From Chthoniobacteraceae bacterium (GTDB lineage: Bacteria; Verrucomicrobiota; Verrucomicrobiia; Chthoniobacterales; Chthoniobacteraceae), in contig JAQGOL010000030.1 of NCBI GenBank assembly GCA_028293625.1, positions 913,313 through 977,312 on the forward strand: a stretch of 64,000 nucleotides of DNA, in the 5' to 3' direction. The number at the start of each line of letters is the position of its first letter. Position 1 is the stretch's first letter. Shown piece after piece: positions 27,513-36,475 of this stretch. The position numbers were made by a program, and so were the translations under genes. The notes below the pieces were generated by a model. That model did not search any database and was not told where the DNA came from. It saw only the letters and a list, made by a program, of their open reading frames with translations.

Positions 27513-28748
27513 ATGAACGCATCCACCAATGACTTTGTTACTCACGCGAATCGGGGAGATGGTCGCGATGAAAAATCGGCCCACGATCCCACGGTCTCCC
27601 ACAATCGCCGGGACACGCGGGAGCCGTCGCCGCCGCATTTGGGTAAATTGATGGCCGGCGTCGTGGTCATCCTCGCCATCGGAGTCGGGGCTGGATTGAT
27701 GCCGCGATTGCACAAAAAAGCGCTTGTGGTCAATGACACCCGCGAACTGGCCACCTTGAGCGTGAGTGTCGTGAATCCGACTCCAGCCAAAGCCGCGCCG
27801 CCGCTGCTTCTTTCCGGAGAACTCAAAGCGATGGCCGAAGCCGTCATTTACGCGCGCACGAGCGGCTATGTGCGGCGCTACCTGGTCGATATCGGGGCCA
27901 AGGTCGAAGCGGGCCAACTTTTGGCGGAACTCGATACGCCGGATCTCGATCGCGAACTTGCCCAGGCGCGCGCGGAATTGAAACGCTCCCAGGCGGGCCG
28001 CCAAATGTCCGAGACGACAGCCAAACGCTGGAGCCAGCTCCTTGGCACCAAAGCCGTGAGCCCGCAGGAATCGGAGGAAAAGCAAAGCGACGTTGAATTA
28101 AAACGCGCCACGGTCGAATCGGCGGATGCAAAAGTGCAGCAGCTTGAAGAAGTGCAGCGCTTTGCGAAAATCACCGCCCCTTTTGCCGGGACGGTCACCG
28201 CCCGGCACCTCGATGTCGGCCAGCTTGTCGCCGCGGGGACTGAGAACGAACTTTACCGGTTGGCGCAAACTGAAAAAATGCGCGTGTTTGTACGGCTGCC
28301 TCAAAGTTACGCAAGGGCTGTCAGCGTCGGACAGAGCGCGCAGCTGCTTCTTCCCGAGATTCCCAACCGCACCTTTGAAGCCAAGGTGGTCCGTACATCG
28401 GGCGCGATCGATCCCGCGTCCCGCACACTTCTCACTGAATTGGAAGTCGACAACGCGCAGAAGGAATTGCTGGCTGGAAGCTACGCCCAGGTGCGGCTTT
28501 CAGAAGCAAAACCCGATGCCGCGCTCACGCTTCCTTCCAACACACTCTTCTTCCGCGCAGAAGGGGCGCTGGTGGGGATCGTGGGAGCCGATAACCATGT
28601 CGCGTTTCGCCGGGTCAATCTCGGACGCGACTTCGGTTCGGCGGTGGAAATCCTGAGCGGGGTTGAAGCCACTGAACGTGTCGTAACCAATCCCCCGGAT
28701 TCCCTCGTGGACGGTGCCGAGGTGCGGGTCAGTTCCCAGGCCAAATAA
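27513..28748 (+). CDS. RND periplasmic adaptor subunit (MFP/HlyD type)
   Basis: 411 aa. An unusually long hydrophilic N-terminal extension (about 45 residues, rich in Asp, His and Arg) precedes the single membrane anchor (LMAGVVVILAIGVGAGLM). The barrel-sandwich half-motifs follow (VIYARTSGYVRRYLVDIGAKVEAGQLLAELDTPDLDRE shortened here to ARTSGYVRRYLV and VEAGQLLAELDTPD), then a coiled-coil hairpin, the second lipoyl half (APFAGTVTARHLDVGQLV) and beta-barrel domain. Adaptors join the pump to an outer-membrane TolC-like channel; no such channel is encoded nearby. The gene ends 4 bp from the convergent GNAT-like gene. Confidence 0.94.
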   Translation: MNASTNDFVTHANRGDGRDEKSAHDPTVSHNRRDTREPSPPHLGKLMAGVVVILAIGVGAGLMPRLHKKALVVNDTRELATLSVSVVNPTPAKAAPPLLLSGELKAMAEAVIYARTSGYVRRYLVDIGAKVEAGQLLAELDTPDLDRELAQARAELKRSQAGRQMSETTAKRWSQLLGTKAVSPQESEEKQSDVELKRATVESADAKVQQLEEVQRFAKITAPFAGTVTARHLDVGQLVAAGTENELYRLAQTEKMRVFVRLPQSYARAVSVGQSAQLLLPEIPNRTFEAKVVRTSGAIDPASRTLLTELEVDNAQKELLAGSYAQVRLSEAKPDAALTLPSNTLFFRAEGALVGIVGADNHVAFRRVNLGRDFGSAVEILSGVEATERVVTNPPDSLVDGAEVRVSSQAK

Positions 28749-28752
28749 CGGC

Positions 28753-29661
28753 TTACGCTCTCGGGCGAGACCCAAGGTTTTCACCGATCAGCCGGTAAAA
28801 ACGGTGCGGATAACGCATCCGGACAAATCGGGCGGCTACCGGGTTCATGCGCACCTTGGAGTGGATGTGACAAACCGGGAATCCAATACCGGCCTTGAAA
28901 GTGCAAAGAGCGGGATCTTCGGGAGTATGCAGCCCGTAAACGATCTCTTTAATGAAACCGCTGCGCCGGCACGCCTCGACAAATTCGTAGACCAGACCGG
29001 TGCCAAGCGAACTTGAAAGCGCTTCGTTGGCGATATGCACATAGTCGATATAAGCCGTCTCCCCACAAGCGATGCCCCCCAGATAACCGCCCAGCCTCCC
29101 ATTCACCATTCCCGCCAGCACAAGCCTCCGCAAGGGGTCCACGTGCTTTTCGATCATCGCATCATAATCGTCCCTGGAACCGATCTCTCCATACCCGGTC
29201 CGTTCCCGGGCCGATTGCATCACCGCAAATCCTTCCGCATGAAGCAGCGCGGGCCCGAGCAGTTCAACAATAACCGCCCGTTTGCGGCTCCGGCGCAAAT
29301 GATAGCGGCGGCCCGAGGAGAAATTATCAAAAGTGTAAGTGGAGAGATCGGCAAGCAGATGCACCGGGACCGACCCATTGCTCTGGGTCGCGGCGGCCTC
29401 CTCATTTAAAGAGCTCCTGAAGCCCCATGCCCAACGCCGTGGCGCGACGGCCTGTTCAATCCCGTGACGCGCCATCCAATGGATGGGCTGATAAAATCCA
29501 CGCGGCGCTTCCATCCAATAACGCTGTTGATGGTAAACAACATGACAGCCTTCATTGCGCCGAAGAACAGAAAGCTGTCCCGGGCTGATCGGATAAAGGG
29601 CTGCCCGCGAAACTTCCCGGCTTTGTGGCACCACAAACGCACTGACGCTCCCTTGGTTCAT
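28753..29661 (-). CDS. GNAT-like acyltransferase (uncharacterised)
   Basis: 302 aa, not assigned to a named family. The second half resembles an N-acetyltransferase fold: LRRLVLAGMVNGRLGGYLGGIACGETAYIDYVHIANEA (read as separate strands), LGTGLVYEFVEACRRSGF in the position of an acetyl-CoA pyrophosphate loop, and EIVYGLHTPEDPALCTFKAG, the usual late GNAT helix. The first about 130 residues are unlike GNAT and may be a second, degenerate domain as in FemAB/Mig-14-type proteins. No signal peptide. Neighbours give no functional hint; it is convergent with the RND adaptor and lies 93 bp downstream of the helicase start-side operon's end. Confidence 0.5.
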   Translation of the reverse strand: MNQGSVSAFVVPQSREVSRAALYPISPGQLSVLRRNEGCHVVYHQQRYWMEAPRGFYQPIHWMARHGIEQAVAPRRWAWGFRSSLNEEAAATQSNGSVPVHLLADLSTYTFDNFSSGRRYHLRRSRKRAVIVELLGPALLHAEGFAVMQSARERTGYGEIGSRDDYDAMIEKHVDPLRRLVLAGMVNGRLGGYLGGIACGETAYIDYVHIANEALSSSLGTGLVYEFVEACRRSGFIKEIVYGLHTPEDPALCTFKAGIGFPVCHIHSKVRMNPVAARFVRMRYPHRFYRLIGENLGSRPRA

Positions 29662-29754
29662 GCGCGGAACCTAAGAAACACCCTCCCAACGGGCAACCGC
29701 CGAGGAAGGGGGGAAAGCCCCTACTTTTTAAGGGATTAACTGAAATACCCGGTC

Positions 29755-31854
29755 TCAGTCGCCTTTTTCAAAGCGCATCCGGAAACACGGTTCACAAATC
29801 GCATACTTGTGTTCCTCCGGCAGCCCATGGCCGCAACGCCGGCAACGGCGGACAATTTTTTCCTTCAACGAATTGGAAATATACTGGTTGGTATCCGCGC
29901 AGACCGCCAATGCCGCTTCAATGTCCGGGAAAAGCTCAGGCATCCGGTGATGCATCCAGCGGTAAGCCGCCAGCAAACGCACCCGGATCTCCGCGTCCTG
30001 GAGTTCAGTGGCCGAACTGGTGCTGCCCTCAGCTGAAAACCGCATCCCGCGCGGCATGGGCGATGGCAGCTCTTTTGCAACCGCCGCCACCCATTGGCGC
30101 CAAACCCGCAAATGATCACCATTGCGCACATCGACAGGGCAGGCGCACAACGCAAACTGCGTATCCAACGGCAGCTTTGAATTGCCAATTTCGCCTGCGA
30201 GATCGCGCATGGAGGAAACGTCCGCTTTGCAGAAAAGATCCGTGTCCCCCGGCAACGCGGCGAAACAGTCCAGGAGTGAGGGGAGATCGCTTTTGCCGGT
30301 TTCCTGCGCCAGGAACTCGAGCATTTTAATATGCGGCGCAATCGGAGCCGTCACCGGCAATGCTTCGGGCGGGGCGGCCATCGCCGCGCGGATCAACGCC
30401 AGATCGCGTTTATTAAGCGCGGTCACGGTCCCGACTTCGTGCATTCCATACCGGCCCGCGCGGCCCGCGATCTGGCGGATGGCGGATGCTCCAAGGGTAA
30501 TCTCCTTCTCACCATCCCACTTATTCAGCGTGGTAAAAACGACCGTCTTGACGGGTAAATTGAGCCCCATCCCGATCGCGTCCGTGGCAGAAACCAGCTT
30601 CGCATCCCCGGCTGTAAACCGGCGGGCTTCTTCCCGGCGCACTTCAGGCGAGAGCGATCCGTAAACCGCGGCGCATTCCGAGGCGCCAAGCGTCTGTTTC
30701 CATGCCAGAACATCGCGCCGCGAAAATGAGATAAACGCGGAGCCTTCCTCCGCCTTTTTGTCGGGATCAAGCGGCGCGTCAGCCACTTCAAGCGGGGTCA
30801 ACCGTTCGGTGTATTGAACTTCGAGTGGTTCTCCAAGGCGCGATGCGATTTCACGCAGCACATTCTCGGCATCGGGCGATCCGACGAGGATGACAAGCTT
30901 GGCGTTCACGCCAACGATCGCCTGGGTCCAGGCCCAGCCGCGGTCTTTATCGGCAATCATCTGCACTTCATCAATGATCGCCACGTCGTATTCGGCATCG
31001 GTGGCGAGCATCTCGATCGTCGAGGAGACATGCTCGGCATACGGATCAAGAATGCGTTCCTCCCCTGTAATCAGGGAACAATGCACACCCGCCGCCTGCA
31101 TCCGATCCCAGAACTCCGCGGCCATCAAACGCAACGGGGCCAGGTAAACTCCCTTTTTTGCCGCCGCCAGCTTCTGGAAAGCGGTGTAAGTCTTGCCTGA
31201 ATTGGTCGGCCCGGCCACCAGGAGCAATTGCCTGCCACGGGCACGGGCCGCGGGAAAGGTCTCGTGGAAACGATGTAAGGCAATGCCTTCCGCCATGCGA
31301 TGGTTGGCCGCACGGAAACTAAGTTCTTTTACAATCCGCGTGGTTCGTTCCCGAAACGCCCGAACTGAGAGCCGCCCCTCAAACCGGCGCAATTCACTTT
31401 CAATATCGCTCGCTGAGAGCCGATCCTTGTTGTGACTGATCGCATGCTCAATTTTGGGGATCTGATTGAGCACCTCCAGCTTAAGGGCCAGCACGCGCCG
31501 GATTGCATCGCTGGAAAGCTGCCGCAACCGGATCGCCAGAGTAGGCGCATCTTTTGGACGATTAAACGGAAGAATATCAAAGACAGTCACCGCATGCAGC
31601 TGGCCGTCCAGGGTGACATGCTCCGCGTGTTCGCAAACCACAAACGTGACATCACGCTCGCAGTACAAGCTAAGTCCTTTCGCTTCAGGCAGCTCCTGAA
31701 TCCATTTCCAATGGTCACGCAACCACGATTTAAAAATCAGCTCGCCATCACGCGGAACGAACGGGGCGAGTCCCTCTTCTAAACGGCGTTGAGCAAGCCA
31801 CTCATCAAAATTAGTACGGGAAAATCGGGTCGGACGGCGTTCGGAGACGGGCAT
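29755..31854 (-). CDS. SUV3-like ATP-dependent RNA helicase
   Basis: 699 aa. After an N-terminal helical region of about 210 residues come helicase motifs: I GPTNSGKTYTAF, Ia LAPLRLMAAEFWDRM, II IIDEVQM (DEVQ rather than DEAD), III LVGSPDA, IV ISFSRRDVLAWK, V SATDAIGMGLNLPV, VI IRQIAGRAGRYG. This matches the SUV3/SUPV3L1 group, the RNA helicase of mitochondrial degradosomes, which also occurs in scattered bacteria. The C-terminus has a CxxC-CxxC knuckle (CRRCGHGLPEEHKYAICEPC), likely zinc-binding and not part of mitochondrial SUV3 as I know it. A role in RNA turnover is inferred. No ribonuclease gene is adjacent. Confidence 0.9.
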   Translation of the reverse strand: MPVSERRPTRFSRTNFDEWLAQRRLEEGLAPFVPRDGELIFKSWLRDHWKWIQELPEAKGLSLYCERDVTFVVCEHAEHVTLDGQLHAVTVFDILPFNRPKDAPTLAIRLRQLSSDAIRRVLALKLEVLNQIPKIEHAISHNKDRLSASDIESELRRFEGRLSVRAFRERTTRIVKELSFRAANHRMAEGIALHRFHETFPAARARGRQLLLVAGPTNSGKTYTAFQKLAAAKKGVYLAPLRLMAAEFWDRMQAAGVHCSLITGEERILDPYAEHVSSTIEMLATDAEYDVAIIDEVQMIADKDRGWAWTQAIVGVNAKLVILVGSPDAENVLREIASRLGEPLEVQYTERLTPLEVADAPLDPDKKAEEGSAFISFSRRDVLAWKQTLGASECAAVYGSLSPEVRREEARRFTAGDAKLVSATDAIGMGLNLPVKTVVFTTLNKWDGEKEITLGASAIRQIAGRAGRYGMHEVGTVTALNKRDLALIRAAMAAPPEALPVTAPIAPHIKMLEFLAQETGKSDLPSLLDCFAALPGDTDLFCKADVSSMRDLAGEIGNSKLPLDTQFALCACPVDVRNGDHLRVWRQWVAAVAKELPSPMPRGMRFSAEGSTSSATELQDAEIRVRLLAAYRWMHHRMPELFPDIEAALAVCADTNQYISNSLKEKIVRRCRRCGHGLPEEHKYAICEPCFRMRFEKGD

Positions 31855-31868
31855 GATTTGAAAAAAAG

Positions 31869-32024
31869 TTAAGTGGAGCCACCGCTAGGCGGGTCCGGGT
31901 TGGTCGTCCTGACATCTTCGCGACAAGCGCGCCGTGGATGGGTGACATGCCGGCTGCCGTCGGCAATATCCAGCCAGGAAGACCAAGGAGTATCCACGAG
32001 GAACCCCTCAGGGGCAAGGAGCAT
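31869..32024 (-). CDS. Possible 51-aa leader protein before the helicase gene
   Basis: An open frame from ATG 32022-32024 to TAA 31869-31871 on the minus strand ends 14 bp before the helicase ATG. It reads MLLAPEGFLVDTPWSSWLDI.. and ends with ..NPDPPSGGST; codon third positions are GC-leaning like nearby genes. An in-frame stop shortly upstream and a GTG two codons before the ATG limit the start. I do not recognise the product. It could be a leader ORF or chance; a longer overlapping frame (31811-32017) looks worse because it runs into the helicase gene. Confidence 0.3.
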   Translation of the reverse strand: MLLAPEGFLVDTPWSSWLDIADGSRHVTHPRRACREDVRTTNPDPPSGGST

Positions 32025-32129
32025 TGTCACGCATCGTTTTTATCATCCGAAACCGGCACTTAACCTGATTGAAATCGGTGCTGAACGAGGGATTCAGCCG
32101 GTAGCCAGGCGCTGAGCGAGGCTTGCCCT

Positions 32130-35100
32130 TTATGGAAGATAAAAACGAACAATCGCCTGGGTGCGATCAGTGAACGCCACGCGGCAAACCAATTGGCGCT
32201 TGGTATTGTAAGCACGGCCTTCTCCCGGAGAACCAAGCACGGGATCGAGCGCGGTTAAGAGGCTGATGGTCCGCGGGAGACCCTCCACATTCACCTGATC
32301 GCCGGTGCGCACAACCAATCGCACGACGCCTCCGGCTTCCACGGCCCAGATGCCGGTATTGTTTGACGCATTCACGCCGTCGGGAAGCGCCGTGCCGCCT
32401 GTGCCGGCGCTTAGTTTGGCCACAAATACCGGCCCGGCGCCGTCGGGCAGGGCGAGCGAACTGAAGGCGCTCCAGGTTGAACCTGCCACGCCGGCCGCTT
32501 CGCTTCCCGTCCGTGCCACGAGCGACAGGCCGGTGGGTGACGTCCACCAGATGCCGGCGGCGTTCTTTGCCGTCACACCGGCGCCTGTCAGCCTGGCTTG
32601 GAATGCGATTCCAAATTGCGCATTGTAAACAGGATCAGACAGGGCGGCGAACGTGGCGGTGCCCGCGCCCGGAGCCACGGCCCCTTTCCGCGCGATTTCC
32701 CCAAGGTCCACCTTCGCGGTATCGGCAAAAATCGCCTGATCACTCAGCTTTGTCACGCCATCCGGCCCCAACAGGAGCCGCGCAAGGAAAGCGGATGCCC
32801 GGTCTTCCGCCACGCTTGGAATGCCAAAGCCGAGCAGCTGGCTTGCCTGGGAGCGATACGGCACTTCATCACCGGTCGCCACCACCACTTCAGGAAGCAT
32901 TCCGGCACGAAAATGAACAACGGCTTGTTTTCGGTTTGCCAGGGTGACAAGCGCCGAAAGCGTGGAGCCGCGGTAACCGCGGCCCTGGCCCGGACTGCCA
33001 GCAACCGCGCCAAGCACATTAAAAGAACTTACCGAACTTTCCAGGAACGGCGCGCCCTGGCGTAGCAACAAATGATTTCCGTCCGCGTCGCAAGCCCATA
33101 CCCCCATGCCGGCGCCTCCCTGGCCGTTAATAAAGGTACCGGTGTGGAAGATCGTCCCGGTGCCGCTCATGGCAATTGAACCAAGCATCTTAAACTGCGC
33201 GCCCGCAACGCCTTCGACCGCGCCGCCGGTCACGGCAACTTCCCTAAGAATCCCCGATGCGTTGCTCCAGAGTCCAATAAGTGACTTCTTCCCGTCGACG
33301 ATCGTCGCCATAAAAGCAATCGCTCCCGCCTGGCCGCAAACCGGATCTCTGAAGCTGACAAACCGTCGCGTTGGCGAAGTTGAACCATCAGGCAACGGCG
33401 CCGGATCTGATTTGCGCGCCACGACCACGGGCGGATTGCCGGCAATGATAGCCATGCCGGTTTCGTTCATTGCAACAACCGCAACCCCTGCCTCATCGTC
33501 AATGGCGGGCACACCGAAGCCGGTGATCCGCGCCGCGTCCGGGGCCTCGCCGATCAAGTCGCCTGTGCCAAAATCGACATAAGGCATCGGCTCCGTCGTA
33601 AAGGTTTGATCCGCGCCGAAGACCGCGCCGAGGCTGTCAGTGACGGTGGTGCGATAATGGTAAGTCGCGTTTGGTAGCAGCCCGCTGATAGGCATGGTCA
33701 GCCGGCTTGAACCGGCCGCCACCGGCTGGCTCGGTGTCAGGTTCCCATAAGTGGAAGTCAGGCCATACTCAAACGCGCCGCTTCCAGCGATGGTTCCCGA
33801 GTCGATTGTTGCATTCAAACGTGCTGAATGCGATTGCACGCCGCCTGGTTTCCCGGGGATTGGCAAGGCGCGGATCCGAAGCCGGAACACGCTCCCCGCG
33901 CCGTTGTCGCCGCCTCCGGAGGTCGTTCCATACAGATTGCTGTCAGCCCCAATAATCAGACCGGACTCCGGATAAGCGCCTCCATCGCTGAACTCTGCCA
34001 GGGTCGTAAGCGCTCCACTCGTAGATACCTTAAAGACCGTGCCAGCCTGCGAAGCTCCACCGAAACTGGTTGTGCCATACAGATAACCATCACTGCCAAA
34101 AAACAGAGCGCCTTGCGGATAGCTGCCTTTGGCGGGGACGCGATTATCACTAAATTCAACCAAAGTGGTTAATCCGCCATTTGCGGCCAGCTTGAAAACC
34201 GTGCCGTTCCCAGTGACGCCACCCGTGGAAGTCGTGCCGTAAAAAAACCCGTCCCCGCCCGCCAGAAGCGGTCCGTATGGATAAGCTCCCATCCTGCCCG
34301 ACTCCACATCGGCGAACTCAACAAGAGTTGTTAAAGCGCCATCCGGAGTAAGCCGAAACAGAGTACCGAGATCTTTAGCTCCTCCAAGAAGCGTGGCGCC
34401 GTAGAAATTCCCATCGGCGCCTTTGACCAGCCCGGCCTGCGGCGAGGCTCCTTTATTGGAAGCCCCGTTGCCGGTAAACTCGATAAGCGTGGTCAGGACG
34501 CCGGCGGCTGACAGCTTAAAGATCGTTCCCAAGTCGTGCGTTCCTCCTTTGGAAGTGGTTCCATACCAATCGCCATTGTTCGTTTCAAGGAGAGCGCCCA
34601 TGGGGGCGGTTCCCTTGTTGGTTGCGCCATTGCCGCTGAACTCCACGAGGGTTGAGATACTGCCATCGGCGGCCAGCTTGAATATTGTGCCGCAATCCGC
34701 TGAACCTCCGCCGGAGCTGCTTCCGTATAAGCTGCCATCAGCTGCGCGGGAAAGCGGCGCCATGGGAGCTGCCCCTTTATTAATCAACCCATTGCCTGTG
34801 AACTCCACGAGTGTGCTGAACTTGCCGGCAGTTGTTAGCTTAAAAAGCGTCCCTTTCCCGCCGGCTCCGTTGCCCGTGGTGGCGCCATAGAAATTCCCAT
34901 CGCTTCCCACAACCAGACCCGGTTGCGAATTGGATGCGGGATCAGCTGCGTGGAACTCAGCCAGCGTGCTCAGCTTGCCGTCTGTTGTCAGCTTAAAGAG
35001 CGTCCCGGCATCGTCACTACCGCCGCTGAAAGTTGTTCCATACAGATCACCGTCCTGGCCCATGATAAGCGCCGATTGGGCGATACTCCCTTTGTCGGGG

Positions 35101-36215
35101 CCGCCTTTGCCGGCGAAGTCGACCAGAACGTGCAGTGTGCCGTCGGCCGCCAGCTTAAAGATGGTCCCGGCCTTATGAAGGCCACCTCCAAAGGTTGTGC
35201 CGTAGAACGAGCCATCCGGGCCGGCTACAAGCGCGGACTCGGGCAAGGCACCTTTCCCGTCAAAATGAGCGAGCGTCGTTAATAGACCGGCGGGCGTCAC
35301 TTTAAAGATCGTGCCGTTTCCTTTGATGCCGCCCTTGGCCGTTGTGCCATAAAGATTGCCGTCAGCTCCCCAGGCAAGGGTTGCATAAGGAGCCGACCCT
35401 TTATTAAGCGCTCCATTATCGCTAAACTCCACCAGGGTAGTTAGCACTCCGGAACGGTTTGATTTGAAAATAGTGCCGTATCCTTTCGCGCCCCCTTTGG
35501 CCGTCGTTCCATATAAAAATCCATCGGCATCCTGCAACAGTCCGCCGTACGGCGACTCGCCTTTGGCCGCAGTGCCGTTCCCTGTGAAGTCGACCAGCGT
35601 GACGAGTTCACCGGATGCCGTCATCCTGAAAAGCGTCCCGTTCCCGGCATTCCCTCCATCAGCAGTGGTGCCGTAAAAATTACCATCAGGCGATAGAAAC
35701 AACGCCGCATACGGCGAAGCGCCACGGTTGAAAGAACCATTGCCGCTAAACTCCACGAGGGTGGTTAACAAGCCGTCGGGAGAAAGCTTGAAAACAGTGC
35801 CTACGCCGTAAGCACCGCCTTTTGCGGTCGTTCCGTAAAGCGCGCCGTTCGGGCCGGGAACGAGTCCCGCACCCGGCCTGGCGCCCCGATTGGTCTGCCC
35901 CGCGTCGGTAAACTCCACGACCGTGCTGATGCCGCCATCCGCCGTGAGCTTGAAGATGGTTCCCGCTCCAAACGTGCCGCCGATGGACGTTGTCCCGTAA
36001 AAAACACCGTCGGCCGCTTCCACTAATTCGCCGATCGGATTGGCAGGCGGAACGGCAAAGTGATAAAAGCTCTCAAGCGCCGGAGCCGCGTGAAGTGGCG
36101 TGCTCGGAAACCCAATCAGCGCCGCTGCGAGCATGATCCAGAGCGGCACCATCGGCCGGCTTGGAAGAGCGCGGCCAACTGCCATGGAAAACCGGGAAAA
36201 GATTACTGGAATCAT
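32130..36215 (-). CDS. Large exported GloVer-repeat (TIGR03803) protein
   Basis: 1361 aa. The N-terminus (IMLAAALIGFPSTPLHAAPA) is a signal peptide; ATGs at residues 11 and 22 are alternative starts. Residues about 71-780 hold fourteen tandem repeats of 49-54 aa with the pattern x(Y)GTTxxGG..GTxFKLxxxGxLTTLVEF, the Gloeo_Verruco repeat. The rest contains a fibronectin-like segment (ATYHYRTTVTDSLG) and a beta-rich domain of about 500 residues with repeats of the form GIWxxxxGxxxLVVRTGDQV. No PEP-CTERM or type IX tail is present; it ends in RFYLP. Likely extracellular or surface. Function unknown. It lies downstream of the DUF4266 gene on the same strand with a 27-bp gap. Confidence 0.9.
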   Translation of the reverse strand: MIPVIFSRFSMAVGRALPSRPMVPLWIMLAAALIGFPSTPLHAAPALESFYHFAVPPANPIGELVEAADGVFYGTTSIGGTFGAGTIFKLTADGGISTVVEFTDAGQTNRGARPGAGLVPGPNGALYGTTAKGGAYGVGTVFKLSPDGLLTTLVEFSGNGSFNRGASPYAALFLSPDGNFYGTTADGGNAGNGTLFRMTASGELVTLVDFTGNGTAAKGESPYGGLLQDADGFLYGTTAKGGAKGYGTIFKSNRSGVLTTLVEFSDNGALNKGSAPYATLAWGADGNLYGTTAKGGIKGNGTIFKVTPAGLLTTLAHFDGKGALPESALVAGPDGSFYGTTFGGGLHKAGTIFKLAADGTLHVLVDFAGKGGPDKGSIAQSALIMGQDGDLYGTTFSGGSDDAGTLFKLTTDGKLSTLAEFHAADPASNSQPGLVVGSDGNFYGATTGNGAGGKGTLFKLTTAGKFSTLVEFTGNGLINKGAAPMAPLSRAADGSLYGSSSGGGSADCGTIFKLAADGSISTLVEFSGNGATNKGTAPMGALLETNNGDWYGTTSKGGTHDLGTIFKLSAAGVLTTLIEFTGNGASNKGASPQAGLVKGADGNFYGATLLGGAKDLGTLFRLTPDGALTTLVEFADVESGRMGAYPYGPLLAGGDGFFYGTTSTGGVTGNGTVFKLAANGGLTTLVEFSDNRVPAKGSYPQGALFFGSDGYLYGTTSFGGASQAGTVFKVSTSGALTTLAEFSDGGAYPESGLIIGADSNLYGTTSGGGDNGAGSVFRLRIRALPIPGKPGGVQSHSARLNATIDSGTIAGSGAFEYGLTSTYGNLTPSQPVAAGSSRLTMPISGLLPNATYHYRTTVTDSLGAVFGADQTFTTEPMPYVDFGTGDLIGEAPDAARITGFGVPAIDDEAGVAVVAMNETGMAIIAGNPPVVVARKSDPAPLPDGSTSPTRRFVSFRDPVCGQAGAIAFMATIVDGKKSLIGLWSNASGILREVAVTGGAVEGVAGAQFKMLGSIAMSGTGTIFHTGTFINGQGGAGMGVWACDADGNHLLLRQGAPFLESSVSSFNVLGAVAGSPGQGRGYRGSTLSALVTLANRKQAVVHFRAGMLPEVVVATGDEVPYRSQASQLLGFGIPSVAEDRASAFLARLLLGPDGVTKLSDQAIFADTAKVDLGEIARKGAVAPGAGTATFAALSDPVYNAQFGIAFQARLTGAGVTAKNAAGIWWTSPTGLSLVARTGSEAAGVAGSTWSAFSSLALPDGAGPVFVAKLSAGTGGTALPDGVNASNNTGIWAVEAGGVVRLVVRTGDQVNVEGLPRTISLLTALDPVLGSPGEGRAYNTKRQLVCRVAFTDRTQAIVRFYLP
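33870..36005 (-). repeat. Fourteen tandem GloVer repeats (about 51 codons each)
   Basis: Within the large exported protein the unit of about 147-162 bp recurs fourteen times, each beginning with a (F/L)YG(T/A/S)(T/S) segment. DNA identity between units is modest, so this is an old protein repeat, not a recent DNA expansion. Units 5, 7 and 13 are shorter, lacking the NGxxNKG insertion. Coordinates are estimated from residue positions. Confidence 0.85.
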
Positions 36216-36242
36216 AAATACTGCTTCCGCCTACAAACAAAC

Positions 36243-36458
36243 TTAGTTGCAACCGCAGCCGCCACCACCAACGCCGCGTCCCCCGGCAAAGGCTTCCCGT
36301 GTAAACCAGACATGCTCGGAGATTGAATCTGTCACCGGATCGCGGCTCGGGCGCATCGTATAATCAGCCAGATGACCACGATCCCATGGCTTGACGGTCG
36401 TGCATGCCGTGCAAAGCCCGGTTGCGGAAAGGAGCAGGAAGAGGCGGAGACTTTTCAT
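36243..36458 (-). CDS. DUF4266 small lipoprotein
   Basis: 71 aa. A short signal sequence (MKSLRLFLLLSATGLCTAC) ends in a lipobox-like CTAC, so the mature protein would start at the lipid-modified Cys. The mature part has TVKPWDRGHLADYTM, ISEHVWFTREA and the glycine/cysteine tail GGRGVGGGGCGCN, the hallmark of DUF4266. The family occurs next to TlpA-like thioredoxins, ApbE and DUF3570 proteins, as here. The conserved GCGC tail could bind metal or be a maturation site; function is not known. It lies 17 bp after the thioredoxin gene. Confidence 0.92.
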   Translation of the reverse strand: MKSLRLFLLLSATGLCTACTTVKPWDRGHLADYTMRPSRDPVTDSISEHVWFTREAFAGGRGVGGGGCGCN

Positions 36459-36475
36459 GGAAAGTAAATGCGCAC

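Noticed and set aside
33870..36005. Regular repeat array that could suggest CRISPR
   Set aside because: Period of about 150 bp, protein-coding throughout, with degenerate repeats and no spacers.
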